Assembly: GCA_021773395.1 (NCBI GenBank)
Contig: JAJFKB010000020.1
Location: forward strand, 62,001 to 126,000
Direction: 5' to 3'
Source of the DNA: Gammaproteobacteria bacterium
GTDB lineage: Bacteria > Pseudomonadota > Gammaproteobacteria > Pseudomonadales > IMCC2047
Length of the DNA stretch: 64,000 nt
Shown: in pieces, positions 23,833 to 33,198 of the stretch
Position numbering within the stretch: position 1 is the first letter of the stretch
How the letters are laid out: each line of letters begins with the position of its first letter
Translations under genes and position numbers: made by a program
Notes under the pieces: model-generated
Told to the model about the DNA's origin: nothing
What the model saw: the letters and a program-made list of their open reading frames with translations, nothing else
Database searches by the model: none

Positions 23833-25134
23833 ATGGCAGGTACGCTTATAAAAATCCTGAAATTCTTTTTTCTCGCTTGGGTAATGATGCTAATACTCAG
23901 TCCATTGGCGCTTGCCATTTGGGGTATTGAGGAAAAGCCACTGGTTATCCCGAGTAGCTCAATGAATTACGAGCATGTCACCCGACTGCGGGAATTGATG
24001 GAATCTCATGATCCAAGAAGAATGCGCGAAGGAGAGACCAAAAAACTCATTACTCAGGAAAAAGACTTGAACCTGATTTTGGATTACGGACTTTCGCACC
24101 AAAAGGAGATGGCGGCTGAAATGGATTTGGAACCAGGCTATGCCCGCGTTCGTTTTAGCAGCAGTCTACGACCGCTCAATTTTGACGGCTATTTGAATCT
24201 GTCATTAAAACTGGTGCTCGACCAGCAAAAGCTTCTGTTGGAGGAGGTCGTTATTGGCGAGATCGGGCTTCCAAGCTGGGCTAGTCGATATTTGTTGCAG
24301 ATGTTACACCGCCTCGCCATGATGGATAATGACTATCGTCAAGCAATGGGCAGTATCGCCGAATTTAAAATTAAACAAGATGCGCTGGAATTGACCTATC
24401 AATGGCGACCAGACTTGGTCAAGGAGCTGGCCGGTAAAGGTAGGCAACTGTTTACTCAAGAGCAGGAGTTGGAGCAGCTTAAGTACTATCAAGAGAAAAT
24501 TGAGATATATGCAGCCGAGCAGCCGCGGATATCCTCTATTGGACCCCTCATCGGAAAACTCTTTAACGATGCGTATACAAGATCAGTGGATCAGCGGTTA
24601 GCGGTGGCAGAAAACAAAGCACTGATCAATGCATTGGCACACTATATCTCAGGGGCGAGTTATCGTCAGTTAATGGGAAATCCGGAAATTGAACTTAAGA
24701 AAAAGAGTGCCCGCCGTTATCTGTTGTTAGCCGGACGCCTTGATTTAACCAAGCATTTCCTGTTGTCGGCCTTTATATCAAATTCAGCTGGCGGCGGCGT
24801 GGCTGACGCATTGGGATTATTCAAAGAGTTTAAGGACTCCCAGGGTGGATCCGGGTTTAGTTTTTCAGATTTGGCAGCTGACAAAGCCGGCACAAAATTC
24901 GCCGCGTTAGCCACGCATGTAGACACTGCGCGACAGTTACAAGAAATAATGAAACAAATAACAACCGAAAGCGAGTTTATGCCAGACGTGACACGGTTGC
25001 CGGAAAATATTCAGGAGCTGGAATTCAAGTCACGCTATCGTTCTCTGGAAACTGAGGAATATCAGTTGATTGAACAGGAGATAAACCGGCGGCTGTCGCG
25101 CTGTGCGGTTTACAGGATTAAGTTGAAGGCCTAA
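23833..25134 (+). CDS. Membrane-anchored protein of unknown function
   Basis: 433 residues from the ATG at 23833. One N-terminal transmembrane helix or uncleaved signal anchor (about residues 5-26, IKILKFFFLAWVMMLILSPL) is followed by a large charged, mainly helical domain that should face the periplasm. The middle is rich in Gln, Glu and Lys with coiled-coil-like stretches (about 180-240). A predicted hydrophobic stretch in LLLAGRLDLTKHFLLSAFIS lies near residue 300. I recognise no family with certainty. It is divergent from mnmA and not obviously in an operon with its downstream neighbour. Confidence 0.65.
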   Translation: MAGTLIKILKFFFLAWVMMLILSPLALAIWGIEEKPLVIPSSSMNYEHVTRLRELMESHDPRRMREGETKKLITQEKDLNLILDYGLSHQKEMAAEMDLEPGYARVRFSSSLRPLNFDGYLNLSLKLVLDQQKLLLEEVVIGEIGLPSWASRYLLQMLHRLAMMDNDYRQAMGSIAEFKIKQDALELTYQWRPDLVKELAGKGRQLFTQEQELEQLKYYQEKIEIYAAEQPRISSIGPLIGKLFNDAYTRSVDQRLAVAENKALINALAHYISGASYRQLMGNPEIELKKKSARRYLLLAGRLDLTKHFLLSAFISNSAGGGVADALGLFKEFKDSQGGSGFSFSDLAADKAGTKFAALATHVDTARQLQEIMKQITTESEFMPDVTRLPENIQELEFKSRYRSLETEEYQLIEQEINRRLSRCAVYRIKLKA

Positions 25135-25343
25135 AAAGAAAGCCCCCATAAAGAGGGCTAGTCGTACACGTTTCAATGCAGGGTCGTTTTTTGTTGTTAC
25201 TTGATAGTAAAGCAATTACCGTGCCGCCCAATAAAAACAATGGGTTACAAAAGCAAGTTCAAGTTTATGTAAAATTTACTGACAGCATCAGTGTTCAAAT
25301 CTGTAACTAAGAACTTATTTGGAAATTAACTAAGGGGATCAGT

Positions 25344-25820
25344 ATGGAAGACTCTGAGACAAAATTAGTAGCAAAAGAGGTGCTCGATTATATTAGGGAA
25401 CGCAACGTGATGACACTGGCAACCCACGGCTCTGAAGGGCTCTGGGCGGCGGCTGTTTTTTATGTCAATGATGGTTTTACCTTCTATTTTTTATCTGCCG
25501 AAAGCACTAGACATGTGATCAATATGAAGTGCTCCCCTCAGGTATCTGCGACGATTCAGCTGGATTATGATAATTGGAAAGATATTAAGGGCGTGCAGAT
25601 GGAGGGACAGGTGGTTAGCCTGGGTAAGCAGGAAAAAATCTCCGCAATAACTCGCTACGGTATCAAATTTCCGGTGGTCGGCAATGCAATGAAATCACCG
25701 GCGGAGATAAAAAAGGCGATGACAAAAGTTTCCTGGTACAAACTGGTGCCGGACCGCTTGTTTTTTATCAATAACGCTAAAGGTTTAGGGCATCGAGATG
25801 AAGTTGATTTGCAGCAATAG
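25344..25820 (+). CDS. Pyridoxamine 5'-phosphate oxidase-fold flavin protein, YhbP-like
   Basis: 158 residues forming a single split-barrel FMN-binding domain. The order NVMTLATHGSEGLWAAAVF, FYFLSAESTRHVINM and GVQMEGQVVSLG is that of the YhbP/UPF0306 and related PNPOx-like proteins. It is too short and lacks the substrate motifs of PdxH, so it is not the vitamin B6 enzyme. The ribosome site AAGGGGATC precedes the ATG. It may bind FMN and reduce an unknown small molecule. It is a stand-alone gene upstream of the oxidoreductase operon (226-bp gap with a palindrome). Confidence 0.8.
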   Translation: MEDSETKLVAKEVLDYIRERNVMTLATHGSEGLWAAAVFYVNDGFTFYFLSAESTRHVINMKCSPQVSATIQLDYDNWKDIKGVQMEGQVVSLGKQEKISAITRYGIKFPVVGNAMKSPAEIKKAMTKVSWYKLVPDRLFFINNAKGLGHRDEVDLQQ

Positions 25821-25936
25821 CAGGGTGCTTGCTTGAGTCGATCAAGAATAAAAACAATTTATTAGTCAATTTAAAAGAATTACCCTCTCAAAAAGCTCGT
25901 TTTTGTACCCATAATTGCCTCGCAGAGCTTGTAAAA

Positions 25937-25952
25937 CATGACATAAGTCATG
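25937..25952. promoter_or_regulatory. 16-bp palindrome upstream of the IOR/KOR operon
   Basis: CATGAC-ATAA-GTCATG is a perfect inverted repeat about 95 bp before the first gene of the five-gene oxidoreductase operon, in a non-coding spacer. It has the size and symmetry of an operator for a dimeric regulator. No regulator gene is adjacent, so the binder is unknown. Confidence 0.4.
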
Positions 25953-26046
25953 AATCCCACTTTTCTAATTCTGTACTATAGCCGACCGTTTAGTCATCTG
26001 ATGAGCGGTATCTGACAGCCCCGTTACTAACCAAAAGTATAAAAGT

Positions 26047-27894
26047 ATGCCCCAGCTCGCCGAAAACAAAAGTAAAACAACGACAATAGATCAAGCGTCC
26101 GCTAAAGCTAAGCGTAATCTTGACGCTCGCCCCATGATGGGGAATGAAGCCATAGCTCGTGGTGTCTGGGAAGCAGGCGTCAGAGTGGCCGCGGCTTATC
26201 CCGGAACGCCCAGCACCGAGATCATGGAAAATCTGGGTAAGTATCCAGCGGAAGATCTGCATGCTGAATGGTCGACCAATGAGAAAGTAGCACTGGATGT
26301 CGCCATCGGAGGCTCCTTTGCAGGTGTACGCTCATTCACATCGATGAAGCATGTTGGATTGAACGTCGCTTCAGATTCGCTCATGTCACAAACCTATATC
26401 GGAGTGAACGGTGCGCTGGTGCTGGTCGTTTGTGATGACCCAGGAATTCACAGTTCCCAGAATGAGCAAGACTCACGTATCTTCGGGCAACTGGCGATGG
26501 TTCCAGTACTGGAACCCACCGATGCCCAGGAAGCGCTGGATTATACCAAGCTGGCCTTCGATATTAGTGAGCAGTTTGATACACCGGTCATTGTGAGAAG
26601 TACAACACGCCTGTCTCACACGCGCAGTCTGGTTAAAACCGGGCCGCGTAAAGAGGTACCGTGCAAGGGCTTTTTGGAACAACCCACCAAGAACGTGATG
26701 ATTCCAGGTCACGCAAGAGTACGTCATGGCGCACTGCTGGAGCGCGAACGGCTGCTTAAGGAGTACCTGGAAGACTCTGAGCTGAACCGCTGGGAAGAGG
26801 GCAGTGATGAGGTAGGTATTGTCACTTTGAGTACAGCCTATACCTATGTGAAGGAGATGATGCCGGACGCCAGTGTGTTAAAGCTGGGGACATCCTATCC
26901 TTTACCTGAAGCAAAAATTCGTGAATTTTATGCGTCCGTCAAGCGCGTAATCGTGGTGGAGGAACTGGAGCCTATCATTGAAAACCAGCTCAAAGTTCTC
27001 GGATTGGAAGTAGAGGGCAAGTCTCTGTTTCCGCGAGAGGGTGAGTTTTCAACAGAAGTTGTCCAGGAAGGCTTTGCAAATGCAGGCTTGCTGCCACCAA
27101 TACCCAAACTGGAATTGATCGATATACAACCGATGGCGCGTCCTCCATTGTTATGCGCCGGTTGCCCACACACTACCGCTTATATGGCATTAAGAGCGCT
27201 GAATTCACGCGTTTCTGGTGATATTGGTTGCTACACACTGGCTGCTGTGGAACCACTTAAAGCAATTGATACCTCAGTCGCGATGGGCTCCAGTATTGGC
27301 AACGCAGCGGGTATCGCGATGGCAGGTACTGAAACGCGTCCCATTGTTGCGACGATTGGCGACTCCACCTTCCTGCATGCCGGCATTCCACCTTTGATTA
27401 ATGCCGTCTACAACAATGCTAATATTACGGTGTTGCTGTTGGATAATCACATCACCGCGATGACCGGCGGCCAGCATCATCCGGGTACTGGCAAGAATCT
27501 GCGCGGTGAAGTTGCCCCAAAAGTGGACTATGAAGCGCTGATTAAGTCGATTGGTGTGAAGTGGTTTAGGAAGATTGATTCGTACAACATGGGTAGCGTG
27601 TTTCAATCGTTGCGCGAAGCCACACTTTATAAAGGTGTCGCGGTGGTGATACTTGATCGGCCCTGCGTACTGGATCCGGTCAAACTCAAAGGACCAGCTT
27701 TTCAAGTTAAGTCTGAATCCTGTACTGGCTGCCAGGCTTGTATGAATCTGGGCTGTCCGGCCATTTCATGGAGCGATGAATTGTACGAAGGGCATCACAA
27801 AGTGCAAATTGATGAGGCTGCTTGTATTGGCTGCAGCCTTTGCGCCCAAGTCGGCTCAACCAACTGTATCCAACCGGTCGAAACAGAGCACTAA
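26047..27894 (+). CDS. iorA: Indolepyruvate ferredoxin oxidoreductase, alpha subunit
   Basis: 615 residues, the normal size of IorA. With IorB it oxidatively decarboxylates aryl pyruvates with CoA, reducing ferredoxin. The N-terminal domain has AAAYPGTPSTEIMENLG and a CAGCPHTTAY motif near residue 370. The thiamine-diphosphate domain follows (GDSTFLHAGIPPLINAVYNN, near 437), then a C-terminal pair of [4Fe-4S] motifs (CTGCQACMNLGCP near 558, CIGCSLC near 595). The stop shares bases with the start of the next gene (TAATG), so they are coupled. An oxygen-sensitive enzyme class in an apparent aerobe is notable but not unique. Confidence 0.93.
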   Translation: MPQLAENKSKTTTIDQASAKAKRNLDARPMMGNEAIARGVWEAGVRVAAAYPGTPSTEIMENLGKYPAEDLHAEWSTNEKVALDVAIGGSFAGVRSFTSMKHVGLNVASDSLMSQTYIGVNGALVLVVCDDPGIHSSQNEQDSRIFGQLAMVPVLEPTDAQEALDYTKLAFDISEQFDTPVIVRSTTRLSHTRSLVKTGPRKEVPCKGFLEQPTKNVMIPGHARVRHGALLERERLLKEYLEDSELNRWEEGSDEVGIVTLSTAYTYVKEMMPDASVLKLGTSYPLPEAKIREFYASVKRVIVVEELEPIIENQLKVLGLEVEGKSLFPREGEFSTEVVQEGFANAGLLPPIPKLELIDIQPMARPPLLCAGCPHTTAYMALRALNSRVSGDIGCYTLAAVEPLKAIDTSVAMGSSIGNAAGIAMAGTETRPIVATIGDSTFLHAGIPPLINAVYNNANITVLLLDNHITAMTGGQHHPGTGKNLRGEVAPKVDYEALIKSIGVKWFRKIDSYNMGSVFQSLREATLYKGVAVVILDRPCVLDPVKLKGPAFQVKSESCTGCQACMNLGCPAISWSDELYEGHHKVQIDEAACIGCSLCAQVGSTNCIQPVETEH

Positions 27895-28820
27895 TGATGA
27901 CTGAATTAAACCAGGCAAGTTCAAAAAACGCACAACCGGTCGCCCAGACTCAAGTTGCTAAAGTTCCCGTCAATGTGCTGATTGTTGGTGTAGGTGGTCA
28001 GGGTGTCATCATGGTTTCCAAAGTGTTGGCATCCCTTTGCCAGCAGCAGGGTTATGAGGTTAAACAGAGTGAAGTGCATGGCATGGCCAAGCGCGGCGGC
28101 TCGGTTTTCAGTCATGTACGTTTTGGTGAAAAGGTCTACTCGCCTACTATCCCGGTTGGGCAGGCCGATGTGCTGGTTGCACTGGAATGGGCCGAAGGGC
28201 TTCGCTGGTTGCCTTATCTAAAGCCGGAAACTGGTATCTTTATCGCCGACACACAGAAAATAGTACCTCCATTTGCCTGTCGTGATCGCAAGCATGGCGC
28301 GGCGAATGGTTATGCAAAAGAAACGGTTGCTGATATTTCACAGATGATCTCTAACTGTTATGCCGCCGATGCGGGCACTACGGCCGCCGAATTGGGGAAT
28401 GCAAGAGCTGCAAATACGTTATTGCTCGGTATGCTCTCCACCACACTGGATTTCCCAGAAAGTGAATGGCGCGATATTATTTCAAAATTTGTACCCCCCA
28501 AAACAATTGATATTAATATGCAGGCGTTTGATCAGGGCAGAGAGTGGGTAGAGCGATATGATCCCGCTGCGCTGGCTCAAGGGCAAGCCGAGGCCGGGTC
28601 TGTAGCTCAGCAGCCACATCAGGTGCAGTTTGAACTGCCTGTGATTACCGAGGCTTGGTGCAAAAGTTGTGATATTTGCGTTAAATTCTGCCCGGAGCGT
28701 TGTTTGAGCCTCAATGAGAATCAAGTTGCCGAATTAACCAAGCCTGAATTGTGCACACTCTGTCGGATCTGTGAGCGGTTATGTCCGGATTTTGCGATTT
28801 CTCTCAACTATAAACACTAA
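27894..28820 (+). CDS. iorB: Indolepyruvate ferredoxin oxidoreductase beta subunit with C-terminal dicluster ferredoxin domain
   Basis: 308 residues, longer than a plain IorB (about 190-230). The N-terminal gamma/beta-type domain has IVGVGGQGVIMVSKVLASL and VHGMAKRGGSVFSHVRFG. After a linker, residues about 254-305 form a 2x[4Fe-4S] ferredoxin domain: CKSCDICVKFCPERC and CTLCRICERLCPDF. This domain may act as the delta (ferredoxin) subunit that the following korABC genes lack. Two overlapping ATGs (27894, 27897) are possible. Third-position spacing and overlaps place it firmly in the operon. Confidence 0.88.
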   Translation: MMTELNQASSKNAQPVAQTQVAKVPVNVLIVGVGGQGVIMVSKVLASLCQQQGYEVKQSEVHGMAKRGGSVFSHVRFGEKVYSPTIPVGQADVLVALEWAEGLRWLPYLKPETGIFIADTQKIVPPFACRDRKHGAANGYAKETVADISQMISNCYAADAGTTAAELGNARAANTLLLGMLSTTLDFPESEWRDIISKFVPPKTIDINMQAFDQGREWVERYDPAALAQGQAEAGSVAQQPHQVQFELPVITEAWCKSCDICVKFCPERCLSLNENQVAELTKPELCTLCRICERLCPDFAISLNYKH

Positions 28821-28836
28821 CGGTAGCGGTTTTTCC

Positions 28837-29991
28837 ATGTCTGATTTATCCGAACCACGCCTTCTTAACCTGGAAGGCAATCATGCCTGTGCGCTCGGCG
28901 CCATCGCAGCGGGCTGTCGTTTTTACGCTGGCTACCCCATTACCCCTTCTTCCGAGATTGCCGAAAGAATGTCAAAAGAACTGCCCGGGGTGGATGGGAT
29001 TTTTATCCAAATGGAGGATGAAATAGCCTCTATGGGTGCGATCTTGGGTGCCTCCATGGGCGGCATGAAAGTAATGACAGCAACCAGTGGTCCTGGCTTT
29101 TCTTTAAAGCAAGAAAATCTGGGTTATGCCGCCGGTGCTGAAATTCCCTGCGTTGTCGTGAACGTGATGCGTGGCGGACCCAGTACCGGTTTGCCAACAC
29201 GACCCGCGCAAGGCGATATCATGCAGGCGCGCTGGGGCACTCACGGTGATCACCCGATTATCGTCATTACTCCGGCTTCTGTGCCTGAAATCTACGAGCA
29301 AACCATTCGCGCTTTTAATCTGGCGGAAACGCTTAGAGTCCCAGTGATTATTCTCTACGATGAAGCAATTGGGCATCTAAGAGAAACGGTGGAGATTAAG
29401 GATAGCAATAGTATTGAGATTAATAATCGCATATGGGCCAGCGAAGTTACCGATAGTTTTCAGCCCTACGCAGCCGGAGAGGATAAAATTCCTGAAATGG
29501 TACGCCCCGGTGATGGTTTCAGAACCCACACTACCGGCCTGACCCATGCGCCAGACGGTTTTCCGACGCAGGACCCAGAATTGGTGAGTCAGTATATGGA
29601 TCGATTGCTGGGCAAACTGGGTCACCACGGCGATTTGGTTGAGGGCTACGAGACGATTGAAGTGGAGGACGCGGAACTGCTTGTTGTTTCCTATGGCATT
29701 ACTTCAAGAGCGGCACGTCGAGCGATTAAGCTGGCGCGCGCAGAGGGTATCAAAGTCGGCATGTTCCGCCCGATCACACTGTGGCCGTTTCCTGCTGAGG
29801 CCTTTAAAGAGATCATAGCTCCAATTAAGAATGTACTGGTCCCGGAAATGAATGCCGGTCAGCTGATTGAAGAGATCGAACGTTACCGCCCGGAAGGATG
29901 TGACATAGAAGGCTTGAACCGCATTGATGGTGAAACAATTACTCCGGAACAGATCCTGGATAGAATAAGGGAGTTAGCAGCAAATGAGTGA
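28837..29991 (+). CDS. korA: 2-oxoacid:acceptor oxidoreductase subunit alpha (KorA-type)
   Basis: 384 residues from the ATG at 28837. It is the pyrimidine/CoA-side subunit of a 2-oxoglutarate-type ferredoxin oxidoreductase: FYAGYPITPSSEIAERM, MEDEIASMGAILGASMGG, TATSGPGFSLKQENLGYA and the domain II segment LLVVSYGITSRAARRA with VGMFRPITLWPFP. It should form a complex with KorB and KorC downstream and release reduced ferredoxin, CO2 and an acyl-CoA. The 2-oxoglutarate assignment follows from the family; a branched-chain or aryl substrate cannot be excluded, given the IOR genes next door. Confidence 0.9.
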   Translation: MSDLSEPRLLNLEGNHACALGAIAAGCRFYAGYPITPSSEIAERMSKELPGVDGIFIQMEDEIASMGAILGASMGGMKVMTATSGPGFSLKQENLGYAAGAEIPCVVVNVMRGGPSTGLPTRPAQGDIMQARWGTHGDHPIIVITPASVPEIYEQTIRAFNLAETLRVPVIILYDEAIGHLRETVEIKDSNSIEINNRIWASEVTDSFQPYAAGEDKIPEMVRPGDGFRTHTTGLTHAPDGFPTQDPELVSQYMDRLLGKLGHHGDLVEGYETIEVEDAELLVVSYGITSRAARRAIKLARAEGIKVGMFRPITLWPFPAEAFKEIIAPIKNVLVPEMNAGQLIEEIERYRPEGCDIEGLNRIDGETITPEQILDRIRELAANE

Positions 29992-30814
29992 GGTTGATAG
30001 CAAGTTCAACATCCGGGATTATTTAAGGGAACATATGTTTCCGCATTTTCTGTGTCCGGGCTGTGGGCATGGTATTGCCCTGCGCGCCCTGCTGTGGGCC
30101 ATTGATGAACTGGAGATTCCCAAAGATAAACTGGCATTTGTCTCAGGTATTGGCTGTTCTGGAAGACTGGGCGCTTATATTGATTCGAACACCTTTCACG
30201 TCACGCACGGTCGGCCATTAGCTTTCGCAACTGGATTGAAATTGGCACGACCAGATTTAGAAGTGATCGTGATCACCGGTGATGGTGATTGTCTGGCGAT
30301 TGGTGGCAATCACTTGATTCATGCCTGTCGGCGCAACCTCAATATCACCTGTATGATGCTGAATAATGAAGTTTACGGTATGACTGGAGGTCAGGTCTCA
30401 CCGACTACCAGTAGCAACCGTTTTACAACCACTACCCCGCACGGAAATTACGAACCGGTGTTTGATGCCTGTAAATTGGCGGAAGCAGCCGGTGCCGGTA
30501 TGGTGGGGCGCGAAATTACCCTGCAGACACCTGCACTGAAAAACGTACTCAAGGAAGGCTTGTCGCATAACGGTTTTTCCTTTGTTGAAGTGATGTCCGA
30601 TTGCACAGAAGTCTTTGGTCGAAAGAATGAGCTGGGTGATTCGGCAGAGATGGTGCTCACGCAAAAATCATCAGTCCGACCGGATGGTTATGATAATACT
30701 GTCGAACAACCCTTCCGCCCCAATTTCCTGAAAACCGGGGTGATGGCACGTAATGATCGCCCCGAGTATGCAGCGGCGTATCGACAGCACATCATGTCAA
30801 TGAAGGAAGGGTAG
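29984..30814 (+). CDS. korB: 2-oxoacid:acceptor oxidoreductase subunit beta (KorB-type)
   Basis: 276 residues. It is the thiamine-diphosphate-binding subunit with FLCPGCGHGIALRALLWA near residue 20, GIGCSGRLGAYIDSNTFHV, TGDGDCLAIGGNHLIHACRR (the GDG...N type TPP motif) and MLNNEVYGMTGGQVSPTT. It overlaps korA by 8 nt and is followed by korC after 4 nt, so the three are translated together. It has only the cysteines of one cluster-binding set, like other short KorB proteins. Confidence 0.93.
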   Translation: MSEVDSKFNIRDYLREHMFPHFLCPGCGHGIALRALLWAIDELEIPKDKLAFVSGIGCSGRLGAYIDSNTFHVTHGRPLAFATGLKLARPDLEVIVITGDGDCLAIGGNHLIHACRRNLNITCMMLNNEVYGMTGGQVSPTTSSNRFTTTTPHGNYEPVFDACKLAEAAGAGMVGREITLQTPALKNVLKEGLSHNGFSFVEVMSDCTEVFGRKNELGDSAEMVLTQKSSVRPDGYDNTVEQPFRPNFLKTGVMARNDRPEYAAAYRQHIMSMKEG

Positions 30815-30818
30815 AGCC

Positions 30819-31406
30819 ATGACTGAAATTGAAATTCGTATCAGCGGTAGCGGCGGGCAGGGGATCCTTCTGGCCGGTCGAATTCTCGCCGAAGCCTTGA
30901 CGATGGAAAAACTAAATGTAGCCCAATCGCAGAGCTATGAACCAACATCTCGCGGCGGTTTAAGCCGATCTGATTTGGTTGCCAGCACCCAAACGGTTGA
31001 TTATCCCCTGGCAAGTTCGCTCGACTATCTGGTGGTGTTACATAAAATCGCTACGGGAGCATCTGATCCTTTGTTAAAGGAAAGCAGCTTCAGCCTGATT
31101 GATACCAGTCTCGCCGATTATTATGCGGTAGGGAAGGGGAAGAGCCTGTACCTTCCCATAATTGAAACTGCCAAGAAAATGGGCAATGTCCGCTCTACTA
31201 ATATGATAGCTTTAGGGGCCTTGCTGGAGCTTGGTGATATTTGTGAAAAGCAAACCATTCTGGATGCGATCAAAAAAGTCGCACCTGCCAAACTGGTTGA
31301 ACCGGCATCTGAATCGGTTATGGAAGGTTATCGGCTGGCACAGAATGCTGAAGCGCCTGAGCAGGGAAGTCGAGTGCTGGAGCGGGTGCCGCTGGCTTCG
31401 GTGTAG
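30819..31406 (+). CDS. korC: 2-oxoacid:acceptor oxidoreductase subunit gamma (KorC-type)
   Basis: 195 residues. It is the gamma domain of the oxidoreductase (IRISGSGGQGILLAGRILAE, SQSYEPTSRGGLSRSDLV), which contributes to CoA and cluster-side interactions. It is the last gene of the operon iorA-iorB-korA-korB-korC. No separate delta ferredoxin gene follows; the C-terminal ferredoxin domain of the IorB-like protein may fill this role. No clear terminator is seen in the 260 bp after it. Confidence 0.92.
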   Translation: MTEIEIRISGSGGQGILLAGRILAEALTMEKLNVAQSQSYEPTSRGGLSRSDLVASTQTVDYPLASSLDYLVVLHKIATGASDPLLKESSFSLIDTSLADYYAVGKGKSLYLPIIETAKKMGNVRSTNMIALGALLELGDICEKQTILDAIKKVAPAKLVEPASESVMEGYRLAQNAEAPEQGSRVLERVPLASV

Positions 31407-31667
31407 CTCACTCCAAATTTGATAAGCAAGGGCTAATTGCGGCTCTACTCTCGCCTCTCAAATCCATGAGCTTTTACCAGGTAGGTGGCGGTTATGGGAA
31501 AAAACTAGAATTCTAGTTCAAAGTGTATTGCTTTTGACAAACCATCCATTATACCAATGGAGTCATAAATCAAAGATATGACCCACAAGCCTGCATTTTT
31601 ATTGTTATTATGGAGTATTACTTTGGACGGCAGCCAGCGAAGGGAAAAACAACGTTAAATTTCGATG

Positions 31668-32473
31668 TTAAGTTTTGGGGTCAACGACGTTGATTGACGA
31701 TAAGTGTTTCTGGATTTTAGGCCAATTCGCTTTGCCTTTGTTGCGCATATCTTCCAGTTGTTCATTCGAAAAGTCCGCTATTACCGCTAATTGGTATAAA
31801 TCTCTGGCGCGACATTTTGTGTACCATTCAGTCACGCTGGGAAAGTCCTTCGTGTAAATGTCAGTCCAATCAAACTGATAAAGCGTCTGAAAATAGGGCG
31901 CAACGCATACATCAGCAAGGCTGTATTCATTGCCAACAAGCCACTCCTGTTTGCTAAGCGCTTTTTCCATATCGATGATAGTCTTATGATAGGTGAGCAC
32001 GGCATCTGCGATATCTGGCGCATCGAGGCCGAGTTTCATTAAGCGTTTTTGGCGTTCGCGTCGGGGCTTCTCCACAACTTTATTAAGCAAGGCTTCTTGC
32101 TCATCCTCGGTCATAAGTAGCAGTTTGTCACGCATCGCGAGCGGCCACTGAATAGCCCCGCAGGATGGGTGTAGCTTAACATCAACATGTTTCATCCAAA
32201 ACCGCATCTGGGAACATAAAAGCGGATCAGCAGGGCGCAATGAATGCTCTGGGTGAGCATCCTCGAGATTATCGAAGATTCAATAATTGGCTGACCGTTA
32301 TCTACCAGTGTAGGCACCACTCCTAATGGATTCAGTTTGAGATATTCTGGTCTCAGATTTTCCTTGTCTGGCAGACTGACATGATGTTTGCTCCAATCAA
32401 GACCCTTTTCAGCAAGTACTATGCGCACTTTTTGGACGCAAGGTGATTGAGGGTGTGTATACAGTTCCAGCAT
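31668..32473 (-). pseudogene. Glutathione S-transferase, frameshifted
   Basis: The N-terminal thioredoxin-like domain (MLELYTHPQSPCVQKVRIVL, LNPLGVVPTLVDNGQPIIES) starts at 32473. It runs in one frame to about 32260, and then continues in another frame from EDAHPEHSLRPADPL through a normal GST C-terminal helical domain ending INVVDPKT. Around 32255-32265 the sequence lacks the few residues expected between SSIIS and EDAHPE (usually xYLxE), so a short out-of-frame deletion fits. A repeat-mediated loss of about 10 nt is one explanation. A sequencing or assembly error is the main alternative. Neither half alone would be an active transferase. Confidence 0.8.
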
Positions 32474-33198
32474 GCGTAGTCTCCAAAAAATGTAATTTCC
32501 TAAGGAATAGAAAAACTTGTTATATCTTCTCAATTCTTGTGCCTTCGCTCTCGGTTTAATCACACAATATTGGGCAATAGGGATCCGTTATTGTCGCATA
32601 TCGACTTAAATGGATCATTGAAAGCTGAAAGTCAGAGAAAGCGGGGGCAAATCAGAAGGCGGGGCCAAGGTATCGGGGGGGAAGTCCAAGATAATTCTAC
32701 CCTAATTTGACGCGATCTTTCTAATAGGGACAATGGTCCCAAAGGAGAGTCAGCATGCCGGTCCGAACAAGACAGTTTTCAACCGGTGGCGACGCAACAG
32801 AAACAACCTTCTTGGGTTGAGTTGAAACATCAGTTTTGGAGTGATTAGGAGGATTAAAGGGTTATCATATCAGCATATGCTCGGTAAACTTGACAAGTAT
32901 ATGTCATGTGAATGTATGAGTGCGCAATAGTCTAATCCGCGAAAGGCTTTTGTGCCTGATTTGAAAAATAGATTGTAGAGTTTAAAAACAGTTTTAGTGG
33001 AATCGATACAATATATCGCATGTGCAGTCGATGCTGATGAGCAGGCGGCACAACACCTATTGCTGGTGTTTTTTTCTTGGTCGTATTTTGCTGGGCTGCA
33101 AACTAATTTCAAAACTGGCAAAAGCGAGACAGCAAGATAAAGTAAGCCGAGATTGTATCCATAGCAATATTTACTAATAATTCCAAGAAATATCTATT
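32474..33198. other. 725-bp intergenic region, no recognisable gene
   Basis: Short open frames here look like nothing known. Around 32740 a ribosome-site-like AAAGGAG is followed by an ATG, but the frame closes after about 22 codons, perhaps a decayed gene. The right part holds an orphan intrinsic terminator (listed separately), which raises the possibility of a small RNA. Confidence 0.5.
33052..33076 (+). terminator. Orphan intrinsic terminator, possible end of a small RNA
   Basis: AACACC and GGTGTT form a 6-bp stem around a 7-nt loop, followed by a run of seven T (counting the stem end). No protein gene on the plus strand lies upstream within 600 bp, since the nearest gene points the other way. 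A TACAAT box at about 33007-33012 could be a -10 element but is too close for a long RNA. A transcript could also begin further upstream. Confidence 0.5.

Noticed and set aside
25137-25160. Hairpin AGCCC...GGGCT after the membrane-anchored protein gene
   Set aside because: Short stem with a large loop and no T-run on the coding strand; too weak to call a terminator.
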